This document shows, in pieces, positions 8,211 through 18,438 of a stretch of DNA of 64,000 nt. Location of the stretch: assembly GCA_030746555.1 (NCBI GenBank), contig JASLMK010000053.1:1-64000 (forward strand), written 5' to 3'. The DNA is from Planctomycetota bacterium (GTDB lineage Bacteria; Planctomycetota; UBA1135; GCA-002686595). The position numbers and the translations under genes are program-made. A model generated the notes under the pieces. It made no database searches and had not been told where the DNA came from. It was given only the letters and a program-made list of their open reading frames with translations. How positions within the stretch are numbered: position 1 is the stretch's first letter; each line of letters opens with the position of its first letter.

Positions 8211-11200
8211 AGTCCAGGCTCTCGAGATAGGCGAACAGGTCCGACACCTCCCCGGGGCGTAGGTCCTCGAGCAGGCCCTCGGGCATCAGGGAGAGGGAGT
8301 CGAAGCGCAAGCTCTCGATGCGTGCGCGCGACAGGCGTAGGTCGGGAAGCTCCGGTCTCCGCAGGAGGATCGCATCGGGCTCCTCCCGTGCCAGGAAGCC
8401 CGTCAGCAGGAGCCCGTCGGTGGTCCGTACGACGAGGGTGCGGTATCCCCCTTCCACGCCTGCGTTGGGCGTGAGGATCGAGCGCAACAGGCCTTCGCGC
8501 CCCTTCGCCGCGACGCCGTCCAGCGCCGGCCCGAGTTCGGTACCGACGCCCCCCACGGTGTGGCAGGCGCCGCACGAGCGGGCGAAGAGGTCCCGACCGC
8601 GGTCCGCCTCGCCCCCGGCCCGTGCGAGGGCGCGGTAGCGGTCAAAGCGCTCCGCCTCGGCGCGCGCCTGATCGTGCGTCACCGCAGGCGGGGGATCCGC
8701 CGCGCCGACGATGCGGGCTTCGCCGGACAGGGATGCGGGTGCGCCGGGCAGGACCAGGCGCGGACCGTCGTCCGCCTCAGCCCCCGCCACGGCCCGAAGG
8801 CGCAGGCGGAAGCTCGCGCCGACTTCCTCCGCGGTCCGGGCGCGGTCCCACAGGCGCACTTCCGCCAGGGCGCCCTCCGTTCCCCCTCCGGGGGTCGTCC
8901 GGCCGACGTCCAGGCCCTCGAAGCGCTCGGGCGTCGGAGCGCTCGCGGTGCAGTCGAGCGCGCCGTCGAGGTACAGGCGCAGGACACCGTCGAGGTCGCG
9001 CGTCAGGGCGACGTGGGTCCAGGTGTCGGGGCGCACGCGGCGCTCGGCGATGATGACGTCCCCGAAGCCGGCCCCGCACCACAGGCGCGGGCGGGCGTCG
9101 TGGAAGTTCAGGTCGAAGTCGCCGATGCCGCACAGGATCCCGTCGGCGTTGGTGAGCGGCTGGGCCAGACGCACCCAGGCCTCGACGGTGAACGGGCCGG
9201 CGAGGGTGAGAGCGGTGTCGGCGAAGTCGCTCCCCGCACCGCCCAGGAGCAGGATCGGCGTGCGGTCCTCGGCCAGCCCGGCGCTGAGCGCGGCCAGGGC
9301 GGGGTCGTCGCCGAGCTGCGCCTCCAGTCGCCCGAGCAGCGTCCCGTCGAGGATCGAGGGCGGGAGCGCTCCCTCCCCCAACGCCGCCACGACGCGCCGC
9401 GCGCCCTCGCGCCTGGCGACGAGCGTGGCGAGGATCGCGCGCTGAGTGCCGCGCTCCAACACAGGCCACAGCTCCAGGGTCAGGGCGAAGGCCTCTTCGC
9501 CACCGACGCTCGCCAGGGCCGTGGCCGCACGATTGCGCGCCGCACCCGCCGGGACGCTCGCCAGGGCGAGGTCGAAGTACAGGCCCGGGTCGGAAACGCC
9601 GACGGCGACCAGGGCTTCGAGGCAGTCGATCACCCGCGCCCCCCCACCGTCGAGGATCGAGAGCACCGCTTCCTCCAGGGCCTCCAGGCGCAAGAGGCGC
9701 ACGCCATGCAGGAGCAGGCGGTCGCTCTCCTCTCCGGGCTCCTCGATGCGGTGGGCGACCAGGGCCGCGCCGACGGCTTCCGCGAGGGGCGCGAGGTCGT
9801 GGGCTTCGGCCAGGTCGAGTACCGCCGCGAGGGCGTGGCCGCGCTCCGCCGGATCGGACAGCCAGCCCGCGACGGCGGTCAGGACGGGCGGATCGTCCAG
9901 GTGCGGCGCCAGGAGCGCGAGCTCCTCGGCGAGGGGTGCGCGCTCGTCGCGCGCGAGCTCACGCGCCACGAAGCGTGCGCCCTCGGTCCCCTCCAGACAG
10001 ACCAGGGCCAGGGCGCGCCCGAGCGGAGGCAGGGCGCCCCCGCGCTCGAGCAGCTCAACCAGCGCCGCCGAGTCCCCCTCGAGGGCCACGCGCAGGCGGC
10101 TGCGCTCGAACGCGACGTCCTCGGGGCGCGCCGCGGAGGGTCGGGGATCGGCGGGATCGCGCGCGAGGTCGAGGGTCAAGGCCGCGGCCATCGGCCCCAG
10201 GCTCGGCAAGCTCGCCAGGGCTTCGATCGCCGCCAGGCGCACGCGTAGGTCGGCCTCGTCGGGGACCCAGGCCAGGCGCCGCGCCGCGTCCATCGGGCCC
10301 TCGCCCAGATGCTCGCTGAGCGGGGCGACCAGGCGCGCCGCCTCGCGGCGCAGGATCGGCTCGGGGGAGCGCGCGAGGCTCGCGAGCAGCTCCCCGTCGA
10401 GGCGTTCGAGGTCCTCGAGGGCCCACAGGGCCAGGACGCGGGCCTCGGCACGCTCGGTCGGGTCCGCCGCGAGGCGTGTGAGCTCCGCCGCCAAGCCGAC
10501 GGCGCGCCGGTCGGCGATCTGGTGCCATGCCGCCCGCGCCGCCCAGGTCGAGGGCGAGCGCAGCAGACCGACGAGCTCGCCGTCCGCCGCGGCGCCCACG
10601 TCCGGCGGCGCCCGACGCGCCTGGCTCTCGTGGCGGATGCGCCAGATGCGCGTGCGGTGCTTGTCTCGCTCGGGGTGGTCGCGCGGCACCTCGTTGTGGG
10701 AGATGATCGGGTTGTACCAATCGACGACGTACAGACACCCGTCCGGTCCGAAGTGGATGGCGACCGGACGGAAGCGCGGATCGTCGCTGGTGAGGAGGTC
10801 CTCGGCCCGTTCCAGGCGCGGCGCTCCCCCGCCCGTCCCGTCGCGCTCGACGCGGATCGACTGGATCGCCGAGAGGATCGGGTTGGCGACGAAGAAGGTC
10901 TCGTCCCAGGGCGCGGGGAAGCCGTCGCGGTCCTGGGGCAGCGCCAGACCCGAGAGCCCGGTGCCCCCCATGCGGAACTCCGCCGTCTTCGGCCGCCAGG
11001 GCGCGTGGGGGCGGTGCTTGTGGTTCCCGATCCCCGGGTAGCTCGCCCCGTGCTCGAAGGGCACGAGGGGGTAGCCGAGGTCGTTGGCCTCCTGGATCCA
11101 CTTGTCGCCGCCGCGGTCGACGACGAAGCCCCAGACGTTGTTCAGGCCGACCCCGACCACCTCGAAGCGGCTGCCGTCGCGCTGGAAGCGGCCGATCTTG

Positions 11201-11868
11201 CACTTGTCGAAGGGAACGACCTCTCCCGAGCGCGTGCGCACCCGCGAGGCGTTGAACGCGCCCTGGGCCAGGTAGACCCAGCCGCCGCTGGCGCGCACGA
11301 AGCGGTGGGGCAACAGGTGCGAGTCCTGGATGCCGAAGCCGGTCAGGACGACCTCCCGCCGGTCGGCGCGACCGTCTCCGTCGTCGTCCGACAGGCGCAG
11401 GATGTCGGGACCGTGCCCGATCAGCACGCTGTCGGTCTCCGGCAGGACCGCCATCGGCATCACCAGACCCTCGGCGAAGACTCGCGGCGGGGGCGGGTCC
11501 TCGGCCCACGGCCGCTCGAACACGAGCACCTGGTCCCGTCCCCCGCCCTCGTACACGGCGGCGGCCCCGGGCGTCTCGTTGCCGTCGAGCGGGTACTCGC
11601 CGGCGGTCACCGCCCACATGCGCCCGTGGTCGTCGAACGCGACGTCGACCACCTTGGGCATCACCGCCTCCGACGCCACGAGTTCCACGCGGAAGCCGGC
11701 GGCGAGGTGGAACGCCGCCCGCTCCTCGGCGGGCGTGCGCGGCCGGGCCTGGGGCGCGTCCCCTTCCTGGGCGCGGGCCGACGGGCCGGCGAGGAGGCAA
11801 GCGAGAACGAGAGCGAGGGCGCGTTCGCCGGTGCCGGTCCGTCCCCCGCCGTCGAGCCGAACTCTCAT
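8209..11868 (-). CDS. PVC-type cytochrome c protein with dehydrogenase-like, HEAT and LamG domains
   Basis: This large exported protein (about 1219 residues) has the layout typical of planctomycetes. After a signal peptide comes a membrane-bound dehydrogenase-type beta-propeller (starting FHLAAGFRVELVASEAV, with VVDWYNPIISHNEVP near its end). Next are HEAT-like helical repeats (about residues 420-830), a LamG/concanavalin-like domain (about 860-1020), and a C-terminal PVC heme-binding module with one CxxCH (CGACH, about residue 1098) and a likely axial Met in LMPEG near the end. Proteins of this type are thought to link oxidation of carbohydrates or other substrates to periplasmic electron transfer; the substrate here is unknown. 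ATG 11868 gives a clean signal peptide; the frame is open to 11892. The stop lies inside a dispersed repeat. Confidence 0.88.
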   Translation of the reverse strand: MRVRLDGGGRTGTGERALALVLACLLAGPSARAQEGDAPQARPRTPAEERAAFHLAAGFRVELVASEAVMPKVVDVAFDDHGRMWAVTAGEYPLDGNETPGAAAVYEGGGRDQVLVFERPWAEDPPPPRVFAEGLVMPMAVLPETDSVLIGHGPDILRLSDDDGDGRADRREVVLTGFGIQDSHLLPHRFVRASGGWVYLAQGAFNASRVRTRSGEVVPFDKCKIGRFQRDGSRFEVVGVGLNNVWGFVVDRGGDKWIQEANDLGYPLVPFEHGASYPGIGNHKHRPHAPWRPKTAEFRMGGTGLSGLALPQDRDGFPAPWDETFFVANPILSAIQSIRVERDGTGGGAPRLERAEDLLTSDDPRFRPVAIHFGPDGCLYVVDWYNPIISHNEVPRDHPERDKHRTRIWRIRHESQARRAPPDVGAAADGELVGLLRSPSTWAARAAWHQIADRRAVGLAAELTRLAADPTERAEARVLALWALEDLERLDGELLASLARSPEPILRREAARLVAPLSEHLGEGPMDAARRLAWVPDEADLRVRLAAIEALASLPSLGPMAAALTLDLARDPADPRPSAARPEDVAFERSRLRVALEGDSAALVELLERGGALPPLGRALALVCLEGTEGARFVARELARDERAPLAEELALLAPHLDDPPVLTAVAGWLSDPAERGHALAAVLDLAEAHDLAPLAEAVGAALVAHRIEEPGEESDRLLLHGVRLLRLEALEEAVLSILDGGGARVIDCLEALVAVGVSDPGLYFDLALASVPAGAARNRAATALASVGGEEAFALTLELWPVLERGTQRAILATLVARREGARRVVAALGEGALPPSILDGTLLGRLEAQLGDDPALAALSAGLAEDRTPILLLGGAGSDFADTALTLAGPFTVEAWVRLAQPLTNADGILCGIGDFDLNFHDARPRLWCGAGFGDVIIAERRVRPDTWTHVALTRDLDGVLRLYLDGALDCTASAPTPERFEGLDVGRTTPGGGTEGALAEVRLWDRARTAEEVGASFRLRLRAVAGAEADDGPRLVLPGAPASLSGEARIVGAADPPPAVTHDQARAEAERFDRYRALARAGGEADRGRDLFARSCGACHTVGGVGTELGPALDGVAAKGREGLLRSILTPNAGVEGGYRTLVVRTTDGLLLTGFLAREEPDAILLRRPELPDLRLSRARIESLRFDSLSLMPEGLLEDLRPGEVSDLFAYLESLD

Positions 11869-12025
11869 GCGATCGGACTCTATCGAGGGCAACCCGACGA
11901 GGACAGGACCGGGCGAGGAGGGGCTCGGGGGGTCCTCTACCGGGGACGGCCGCCACCCTCGACGAGGCCCTCGCGCGCCGGGTCGAGGCCTACGCCCACC
12001 GCGTCCTCGCGAGCCTCGGCGCGCG

Positions 12026-13702
12026 CTAGTCGCCTCCGAGGCCGCGGTAGGAGCCGTCGGGCAGGGCGCGCGGGAGGGCGAAGGCGGGGTCGGTGATCAG
12101 GGCGTGGGCGGCACGGTCGGTGCGCTCGAAGGACTCGGGGGTCGGACACTCCCACTCCTCGGCGATCTCCTCGGCCCGGCCGGGGTAGTCCTGGCCGCCG
12201 AGCCAAGAGGTGAGGGTCCAGTAGAAGTACTCGGCGGCCATGCACTCGTAGTCGCAGGTCCGGTCGTCGTAGTGGTACCACGCCCCCTCCGGCGTCTCGC
12301 GCGGGATCCTGCGGAAGCGCCCGCCGCGGGCCAGGTCCATGGCGTCGGTCAGGCGCGAGCCGGGCTCGTAGCCGAACACGTCGGGGTAGGCCGCGCACCA
12401 ACCATGGCTCACCAGATGCCAGACCTCCTCGAGGGTGGCGTCGAAGCGCCCGGCGCGGCGCGCGTGGGGCGGGCCGTCGGGCAGGGTCTCGTCGCCGTAG
12501 AGGTCCTGGCCGATGTGGAAGCCCGCGCGCTCCGCCGCCCGCTCGAGGCCGCCCATGGCGCGCCGCGCGTCGCGCTCGGAAGCGAACATCACCAGAAACG
12601 CTCCGCCCTCGACGAGCTCGGCCGCCACGCGCGGGTCGTCGACGGCGCCGTCCTCGTCGTTGTCCAGCCACTCGGCCAGCACGCACGCCGCGTGGGCCAC
12701 CTTGGCGTCCTCCACGCCGGCGGTGGCGACGATCGTGACGCCGAAGATCTCGATCGTGCGCGCGAAGCGAGGAGCGAAGGCCGCGAGCCGACCCTCCGAC
12801 GGCAGGGGCGCGAGCTCGAAGCTCGTCGGCCCGGGCAGCGAGACGCCCGTGCTCCCGCCCGGCCGCTCGCCCGCACCGCTCCGCTCCCGCTGTGGCGCGT
12901 CAGACGTCTGGAAGCCGACGCGGTCGCGTCCGTAGAGGCCCATCCTGGTCGGCCACCACTCCTCGGCGGTGAAGATCTCGTCGACCAGCGCCGCCAGAGC
13001 CGGATCGCGGGCGACGAGGAAGGCGCGCGGATCGCGCTCGAGGAGCGCCGCCTGGCCGGGCTCGAGCTCGGCCCCCAGCTCGCGGGCGAAGTTGGGCTCG
13101 GGGCAGCGAAACCACAGGGCGACGCCCTCGGCCCAGTACTCGTCGGCGTGGGCCTCGAGGTACGAGCCGCTCCAGGTCCGCGCCTCCAGGGCCGCATCGA
13201 AGGCCGCCTGCAGGCGCGCGGTGAAGGACCCTTCCGCGGGCGGCGCCTCGACCACCGCCGGGTCGCTAGAGCCGCCCAGCTCGGCGTGCTGGATGACCGT
13301 GTGGTAGATCCCGTGCGCCAGCTCGTGGATCAGGGTGTGGGGATGGCCGACGCGCACGGCGACCGTCGGCTCCCCCGGGTTGCCTCCCAATCCGCCCACG
13401 TCCTCGGGGACGTCCTGGCCCGCGTACTCCGGCAGGTCGCCCAGGAGCTCGTCCTCGCCGGCGAGCAGGATGCGGAAGCCCTCGGCGCGCAGCCGGGCAC
13501 GCAGGTCGTGGGGTTGGGTGGCCCTGGTCATGCGCTCCACGGCGAGGGCGGCCAGGTAGAGCCAGTCTCCGTCAACGCGCTCGGTGGCCTCGATCCGGAC
13601 ACCGAAGACGTCCAGGCGGTTCGCGTAGCCCTGGGAGGGTGCGAGCTCCTGCTGCGGGAACAGGGTGACCAGGGCGCAGGTCGCGGCGAGGGTTCGTTGC
13701 AT
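12026..13702 (-). CDS. Exported two-lobed protein with one HExxH metalloprotease-like site
   Basis: The 558-residue product has an N-terminal signal sequence and two related halves. Both halves begin with the same pattern (RLDVFGVRIEAT near residue 29 and TIEIFGVTIVAT in the second half), followed by a helix with Leu/Ala repeats. The first half has a zinc-protease motif HELAH (126-130) and a possible third ligand in EAHADEYWAEG (about 183-193). In the second half the equivalent helix reads HLVSHG and lacks the Glu, while an EYFYW segment is kept downstream. This looks like an internal duplication with one catalytic and one degenerate lobe. I do not recognise a named family. It lies upstream of the PVC cytochrome on the same strand, separated by about 157 bases. 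Confidence 0.6.
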   Translation of the reverse strand: MQRTLAATCALVTLFPQQELAPSQGYANRLDVFGVRIEATERVDGDWLYLAALAVERMTRATQPHDLRARLRAEGFRILLAGEDELLGDLPEYAGQDVPEDVGGLGGNPGEPTVAVRVGHPHTLIHELAHGIYHTVIQHAELGGSSDPAVVEAPPAEGSFTARLQAAFDAALEARTWSGSYLEAHADEYWAEGVALWFRCPEPNFARELGAELEPGQAALLERDPRAFLVARDPALAALVDEIFTAEEWWPTRMGLYGRDRVGFQTSDAPQRERSGAGERPGGSTGVSLPGPTSFELAPLPSEGRLAAFAPRFARTIEIFGVTIVATAGVEDAKVAHAACVLAEWLDNDEDGAVDDPRVAAELVEGGAFLVMFASERDARRAMGGLERAAERAGFHIGQDLYGDETLPDGPPHARRAGRFDATLEEVWHLVSHGWCAAYPDVFGYEPGSRLTDAMDLARGGRFRRIPRETPEGAWYHYDDRTCDYECMAAEYFYWTLTSWLGGQDYPGRAEEIAEEWECPTPESFERTDRAAHALITDPAFALPRALPDGSYRGLGGD

Positions 13703-13827
13703 GGTTCCGGCGTCGTCGGGTGGAGGGCGAGGGAGTGGACTCCATGTCGACCGGTCGCGTCAACCCGGCCCGCCCGACGGACTCGCCCGCCTCGTGGGCG
13801 ACCGGCGGCGGGGTAGGATGAGCGTCC

Positions 13828-15523
13828 ATGAGTGAGTGGTCGCCCCCGCCGCACCGGTCCGTCCCTTGGACGCTGTGCGCCTCCCTCGCCGCCCTCTCCT
13901 CCTGCGGCGGCGCGGAGGAGAGCGCGGGCAACGGACCGACGCCCCAGCCCTGGTGGCGCGCCGGCGAGGGTGCCGCCGCGCTGGTCTTCGAGCCCCAGAG
14001 CGCGCTGTCGGGACGGTGGCTCCTGCCCGAGATCATGGGCGGCGGCGTGGCGATCCTGGACGCGGACGGCGACGGGAGGCTCGATGTGCTCCTGGTCAAC
14101 CCCCGCGGAGACCACGGCCTGTTCCTCGGCCGCGACGGGGGCTTCGCCGACGCCTCCGCCCCCGCCGGCTTGGATCAGAGCTTGGAGGGGACGGCCATGG
14201 GCGTCGCCTGCGGAGACGTGGACAACGACGGCGACGTCGACCTCTACCTGACGCGCCACGGGCCCGACCGCCTGCTCCGCAACCGCGGCGACGGCACCTT
14301 CGAGGACGCCACGGAGGCCTTCGGCGTCGCCGTCGGGGGCTGGTCGGCCTCGGCCGCGTTCGCGGACTACGACGGCGACGGCTTCCTCGACCTGTTCGTC
14401 ACCCAGTACGTGGCCTTCGATGCCGAGCGCGAGTGCCGGGGCTGGTCGGGGCGCCGGGACTTCTGCGGACCCAAGGAGTTCCCGCCCTTGGCCGACGTCC
14501 TGCTCCACAACGAGGGCGGCGCGGGCTTCCGCGACGTCTCCGTCGAGGCCGGGATCTCCGGCGTCGCCTGCGCCGGGCTGGGCGTGGTGTGGGAGGACGT
14601 CGACCGCGACGGACTGGTCGACTTGTACGTCGCCAACGACGCCTACCCCAACCAGTGCTGGCGCAACGAGGGCGACGGGTCCTTCCGCGACGTGGCCCAC
14701 GAGCTCGGCATCGCCCTCAACCTCGACGGCCGCCCCGAGGCGGGCATGGGCATCGCCGCGGAGGACTTTTGCGGTGACGGCCGGACCGACCTGTTCGTCA
14801 CGCACCTGCGCGCGGAGACGAACACGCTCTACCGGCGCCGCCCCAATGGGGAGGTCTTCGGCGACGCAACCGGACCGAGCCGTCTGGGCGGACGGAGCAT
14901 GCCCTTCACCGGCTTCGGCGTCTGCGCCCTCGACGTCGAGCTCGACGGCGACCTGGACCTGTTCGTCGCCAACGGGGCGCGTGAACTGGGCCGAGCCCGC
15001 GACCGGAGCGATTCCCGGCGAGCCGTGGCGCGGCTTCGCCGAGGAGAACCTGTCCTACCTCAACGACGGCGCGGGCCGCTTCGCTCCCGAACCCGGGCAC
15101 GCCGCCGCCTTCACCGCTCCGGTCGAGGTCTCCCGCGGCCTCGCCCGCGGCGATCTCGACGCCGACGGCGACGTGGACCTGGTCCTCGCGAACCTCGCGG
15201 GGGCACCGCGCGTGCTCTACAACGAGGCCCCGCGCGCGGGCGAGTGGCTCTCGGTGCGCTGCCGCGACGGGGACCTCGGTAGGGACGCGCTCGGAGCGCG
15301 GGTGGCCGTCGTGCTGGCCGACGGCACCCGGCGCGAGCGCACCCTGCGGCGCGGTGGGAGCTACCTCTCCAGCTCGGAGGCCGCCGTCCACTTCGGCCTG
15401 GGGGGAGCGGACGCCGTGGCCGGGGTCGAGGTCGTCTGGCCCGGGGGCGAGGTCGAGCGCTTCCCCGGCGGTCCCGGCGACCGAGCCCTGGTCTTGACGC
15501 GCGGCGGCGGGAGCGATCGATGA
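13828..15523 (+). CDS. CRTAC1-like FG-GAP/ASPIC-UnbV lipoprotein, apparent frameshift
   Basis: The product is an exported beta-propeller protein: a Cys-containing signal (LAALSSC), FG-GAP/VCBS repeats with Ca-binding DxDGDG motifs (for example DADGDGRLD and DNDGDVDLY), the conserved CGPKEFPPLADVLLHN segment, and an ASPIC/UnbV C-terminal domain (WLSVRCRDGDLGRDALGARVAVV). The reading frame changes after FVANG at 14974-14977, a run of four G. Frame 1 runs from 13828 to that point and then becomes Arg-rich nonsense; the homologous protein continues in frame 2 as RVNWAEPATGAIPGEP to the stop at 15523. Removing one G restores a single protein of about 564 residues. Either the gene is broken or this is a base-calling error. 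It overlaps the next gene by ATGA. Confidence 0.85.
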
Positions 15524-16899
15524 GCTGCGGTCGCGCCGTGGCGGGGGTGCTCGCCCTGGCGGCGGGGCTAGGCTGCGCCGGCGAACCGACCGCGGCTCCC
15601 GCGGTGCCCGAGATCCACCTGTCCGACGCCGAGCCCCGGGTGCGCGCCGCGATCGAGGAGGCGCGCGCCGCCGTGGCCGCCGCGCCGGACTCCGCCCACG
15701 CCTGGGGCCGGCTGGGCATGGTGTGCGACGCCCACGAGCGCAACGCGGCGGCGGAGGTCTGTTACGGACGCGCTCGCGCCCTCGATCCCGACGACTTCCG
15801 CTGGCCCTACCACCTGGCACGGGTGCGTGGGCTCTCCGGCGCCGACCCGGCGGAGGTGGCGGACCTGTTCCGCGAGGCCTTGGCCCGCCGCCCCGACCAC
15901 GCCGCCGGCCACTTCCGTCTCGGCCGTGTCCTCGCCAACGCCGGCGACCTGGAAGGGGCCTGCGCGGCCTACGAGCGCGCGGTCGAGCTCGACGCCGGGT
16001 TCGCCCTCGCCCGGCGCGGCCTGGGCCAGGCGCTCTTGGCCCTGGATCGACCGCGGGAGGCGCTCGTCGTCCTTGCGGCCTGCGCGGCCCTGGCCCCGTC
16101 GGACGGCGCGACGCGCCTCGCCGTCGCGGCCGCCCGCCGGCGCCTGGGCGAGCCGATCGAGGTCGGCGCGCAGGCGCCGGCGTCGCTGGTGAGCGACCGC
16201 CTGCCCCTGGTGGACCCGGCGCGGCGCGCGGTTCAGGAGCTCGGCGTGAGCACGCTCCACTTCCGCCTTCGGGGCCGGGCCCACGTCGAGGGCGGCCGCT
16301 TCGCCCAGGCGCTCCCGCTGCTTGCCCTCGCCCGCGAGGGAGCGCCCGAGGATGCCGGGCTCCTGCGCCTTCAGGCCCGCGCCCTTGCCGAGACGGGGCG
16401 CGGCGAGGTCGCCCTGGACGCCCTGGCGGCGTCCCTGGAGCTCGACCCCGACTCCGTGGAGGCCCACCTCCTCGCCGGTCGGCTGCAGGAGTCTCTCGGC
16501 CGCCACGATGAGGCCGCCCTCGCCTATGCCCGCGCCATCGACCTTGAGCCCCGCGCCGGCGAGGCGTACGTGTTGCGCGCCAACGCCCTCGCCCGCGCCG
16601 GTCGTGGACGGGAGGCCGCCGCCGTCTACGAGCGGGCCGCGGTGCACGGCGTCGGGGGGGCCGACTTGCAGAAGAACTGGGGCACGGTGCTCCACGGCCT
16701 GGGCGACGTGCCCGGCGCCCTGGCGCGCTACGAGCGGGCCGTCGAGCTCGCCCCCGAGGACGCCGACGCCCACGGCAACCTGGGGGCGATCCTGGAGGAG
16801 CTCGGCCGCACCGACGAGGCCCTCCGGCACTACCGCCGGGCGGTCGAGCTCCAGGCCGACCACCCGGCTCGTGAGCGCCTCGAACGCCTGGGCGGCTAG
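15520..16899 (+). CDS. TPR-repeat lipoprotein
   Basis: The 459-residue product has a signal ending in a lipobox (LAAGLGCAG, Cys19). Many 34-residue tetratricopeptide repeats follow from about residue 45 to the end; clear examples are AGHFRLGRVLANAGDLEGACAA and ADAHGNLGAILEELGRTDEA. It overlaps the FG-GAP gene by four bases (ATGA), so the two should be co-expressed. Pairs of FG-GAP/ASPIC protein and TPR protein recur in planctomycetes and are plausibly partners at the cell surface, with TPRs as the docking surface. No enzymatic motif was found. Confidence 0.85.
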   Translation: MSCGRAVAGVLALAAGLGCAGEPTAAPAVPEIHLSDAEPRVRAAIEEARAAVAAAPDSAHAWGRLGMVCDAHERNAAAEVCYGRARALDPDDFRWPYHLARVRGLSGADPAEVADLFREALARRPDHAAGHFRLGRVLANAGDLEGACAAYERAVELDAGFALARRGLGQALLALDRPREALVVLAACAALAPSDGATRLAVAAARRRLGEPIEVGAQAPASLVSDRLPLVDPARRAVQELGVSTLHFRLRGRAHVEGGRFAQALPLLALAREGAPEDAGLLRLQARALAETGRGEVALDALAASLELDPDSVEAHLLAGRLQESLGRHDEAALAYARAIDLEPRAGEAYVLRANALARAGRGREAAAVYERAAVHGVGGADLQKNWGTVLHGLGDVPGALARYERAVELAPEDADAHGNLGAILEELGRTDEALRHYRRAVELQADHPARERLERLGG

Positions 16900-17165
16900 A
16901 AGCCTCCACCCAGGCGCGCCTGCGCGGGCTGCTCGCGGAAGGCGACGGTGACTTCGAGGCGCTGTTGGCGGCGCACCCCGAGTATGCCGAGGGCCTGCGC
17001 GCCTTGCGCGCGAACCTGGGCACCGGAGACGGATCCGCGCCCTGCCCCCCGCCCGCGACCGAGCCCCGCAGCGTCTTCCGACCGAGCGCCACGGCGGAGC
17101 GCGAGCGACTGAGCCCGAGGGCCTCCCCGGGGGCGATCGCGCGAGCGGGAACTTCGAGGTCGCTC
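16893..17165 (+). pseudogene. Remnant resembling the N-terminus of a planctomycete kinase
   Basis: Directly after the TPR gene a frame without stops reads STQARLRGLLAEGDGDFEAL and then LLAAHPEYAEGLRALRANLG. The phrase with HPE, an acidic residue and Leu repeats resembles the helical N-terminal extension of many planctomycete Ser/Thr kinases. It then degenerates into Pro/Ser/Arg-rich text and runs into the 3-prime end of the oppositely oriented PLP enzyme gene. No start codon or kinase domain is present. It could be decayed coding sequence or chance coding likeness in GC-rich DNA. Confidence 0.3.
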
Positions 17166-18438
17166 AGGAGGGCGTCGGGCAGCCAGCAACGAGCGCGCTC
17201 TCGAGGTCGCCGATGATGTCTCCGGGGCTCTCGAGGCCGATGGACAGGCGCACGGTGTGCGGTCCTTCGGCCTGCTCGCCGTAGGAGGAGTGGGTCATCG
17301 GCCCGGGCAACTCGATCAAGGTCTTGGTGTGGCCGAGGCTGACCGCGAGGGTGATCGAGTAGGCGTGGTGCGCGAGCTCGTCGATGAAGAGCTCGGTGTC
17401 CTCGCGCCCGCCGCGCAACTCGAAGGCGATCATGTTCCCCGGGGCGAAGTCCCCGTCGAAGTCGCGCATCTGGCGCCGGGCGAGCGCGGCCTGGGGGAAG
17501 CTCTCCAGGCCGGGGTAGATCACGCGCCGGACCAGCTCGTTCTCCTCGAGCCACGCGGCGACCTTCATGGCCGTGTACTGCTGCCGCTTGAGGCGCAGAG
17601 CCAGGGTGGGCAGGCCGTAGACCATGATCGCCCAGGCGGACTTGGAGTTGAGGATCGCGCCGAAGTCCTTGCGGTAGAGCAGCAGGGAACCCAAGAGCTC
17701 CTCGGGGCAGATCACCGCGCCACCCAACTCCGTCCCGAACCCGCCGAGGTTCTTCGTGAGGCTGTGCACGACGATGTCGGCCCCGTGCTCGAGCGGGCGC
17801 TGGCAGAAGGGGGTGGCGAAGGTGTTGTCGATGACGACCCGGATGCGCTCGTCTGCGGCGCGCACCGCATTGAGCTCGTCCGCAACCGAGCGCAGGGCGG
17901 CGATGTCCACCAGCTCCAGGGTCGGGTTGGTCGGGGACTCGAAGTAGAACACGCGCGTGCGGTCGTCGACCGCGGCGCGCACGGCCGTCAGGTCGTTCAT
18001 GTCGACGCGCCGCACGCCGATCCCCATGCGCGGGTACCAGTTGGTGAACAGGGAGTGGGTGCAGCCGTACACGACGGGGTGGGCGATCACGCCGTCGCCG
18101 GGCACGAGCAGGGATCCGAGGATGCCCGAGATCGCTCCCATCCCCGAGGCGAAGCTGACGCAGCACTCGCCGCCCTCGACCTCGGCCAGCTCGCCCTCCA
18201 GGATCGAGCGCGTCGGCTCGTCGAGGCGATCGTAGACGTAGACCGGCGCGTCGCCCTCGTCGGTGATCTGTCGGCCGAACTCGGAGAAGCCGCGCGCCGC
18301 GCGGCGGGCGTCGTCGAGCCGGTAGGTCGTCGAGGAAGACAGCGGCGGCGTCACGTGGTGGGCGAAGTCCCACTTGGCCGAGTGGCTCGGGCCGTGGACG
18401 AGGCGCGTGGTGGTCTTGTAGTCGGTCTGGGAGGACAT
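17164..18438 (-). CDS. Cys/Met metabolism PLP-dependent enzyme (gamma-synthase/lyase family)
   Basis: This 424-residue fold-type I PLP enzyme belongs to the cystathionine gamma-synthase / methionine gamma-lyase / O-acylhomoserine sulfhydrylase family. Seen motifs are the N-terminal [40 protein letters not shown] (phosphate-binding region), [33 protein letters not shown] with the PLP lysine near residue 229, and the C-terminal RLSIGLES. Members interconvert homoserine esters, cystathionine, homocysteine and methionine, or degrade sulfur amino acids; sequence alone does not separate these. It is divergent from psd, and no other methionine gene adjoins it (metK lies 13 kb away). Confidence 0.9.
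   Translation of the reverse strand: MSSQTDYKTTTRLVHGPSHSAKWDFAHHVTPPLSSSTTYRLDDARRAARGFSEFGRQITDEGDAPVYVYDRLDEPTRSILEGELAEVEGGECCVSFASGMGAISGILGSLLVPGDGVIAHPVVYGCTHSLFTNWYPRMGIGVRRVDMNDLTAVRAAVDDRTRVFYFESPTNPTLELVDIAALRSVADELNAVRAADERIRVVIDNTFATPFCQRPLEHGADIVVHSLTKNLGGFGTELGGAVICPEELLGSLLLYRKDFGAILNSKSAWAIMVYGLPTLALRLKRQQYTAMKVAAWLEENELVRRVIYPGLESFPQAALARRQMRDFDGDFAPGNMIAFELRGGREDTELFIDELAHHAYSITLAVSLGHTKTLIELPGPMTHSSYGEQAEGPHTVRLSIGLESPGDIIGDLESALVAGCPTPS

Noticed and set aside
11946-12029. Short coding-like tail ending DEALARRVEAYAHRVLASLGAR on the plus strand
   Set aside because: It has no start codon nearby and no homology that I recognise, and it lies in a short gap between two minus-strand genes. 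Chance similarity to coding text is likely.
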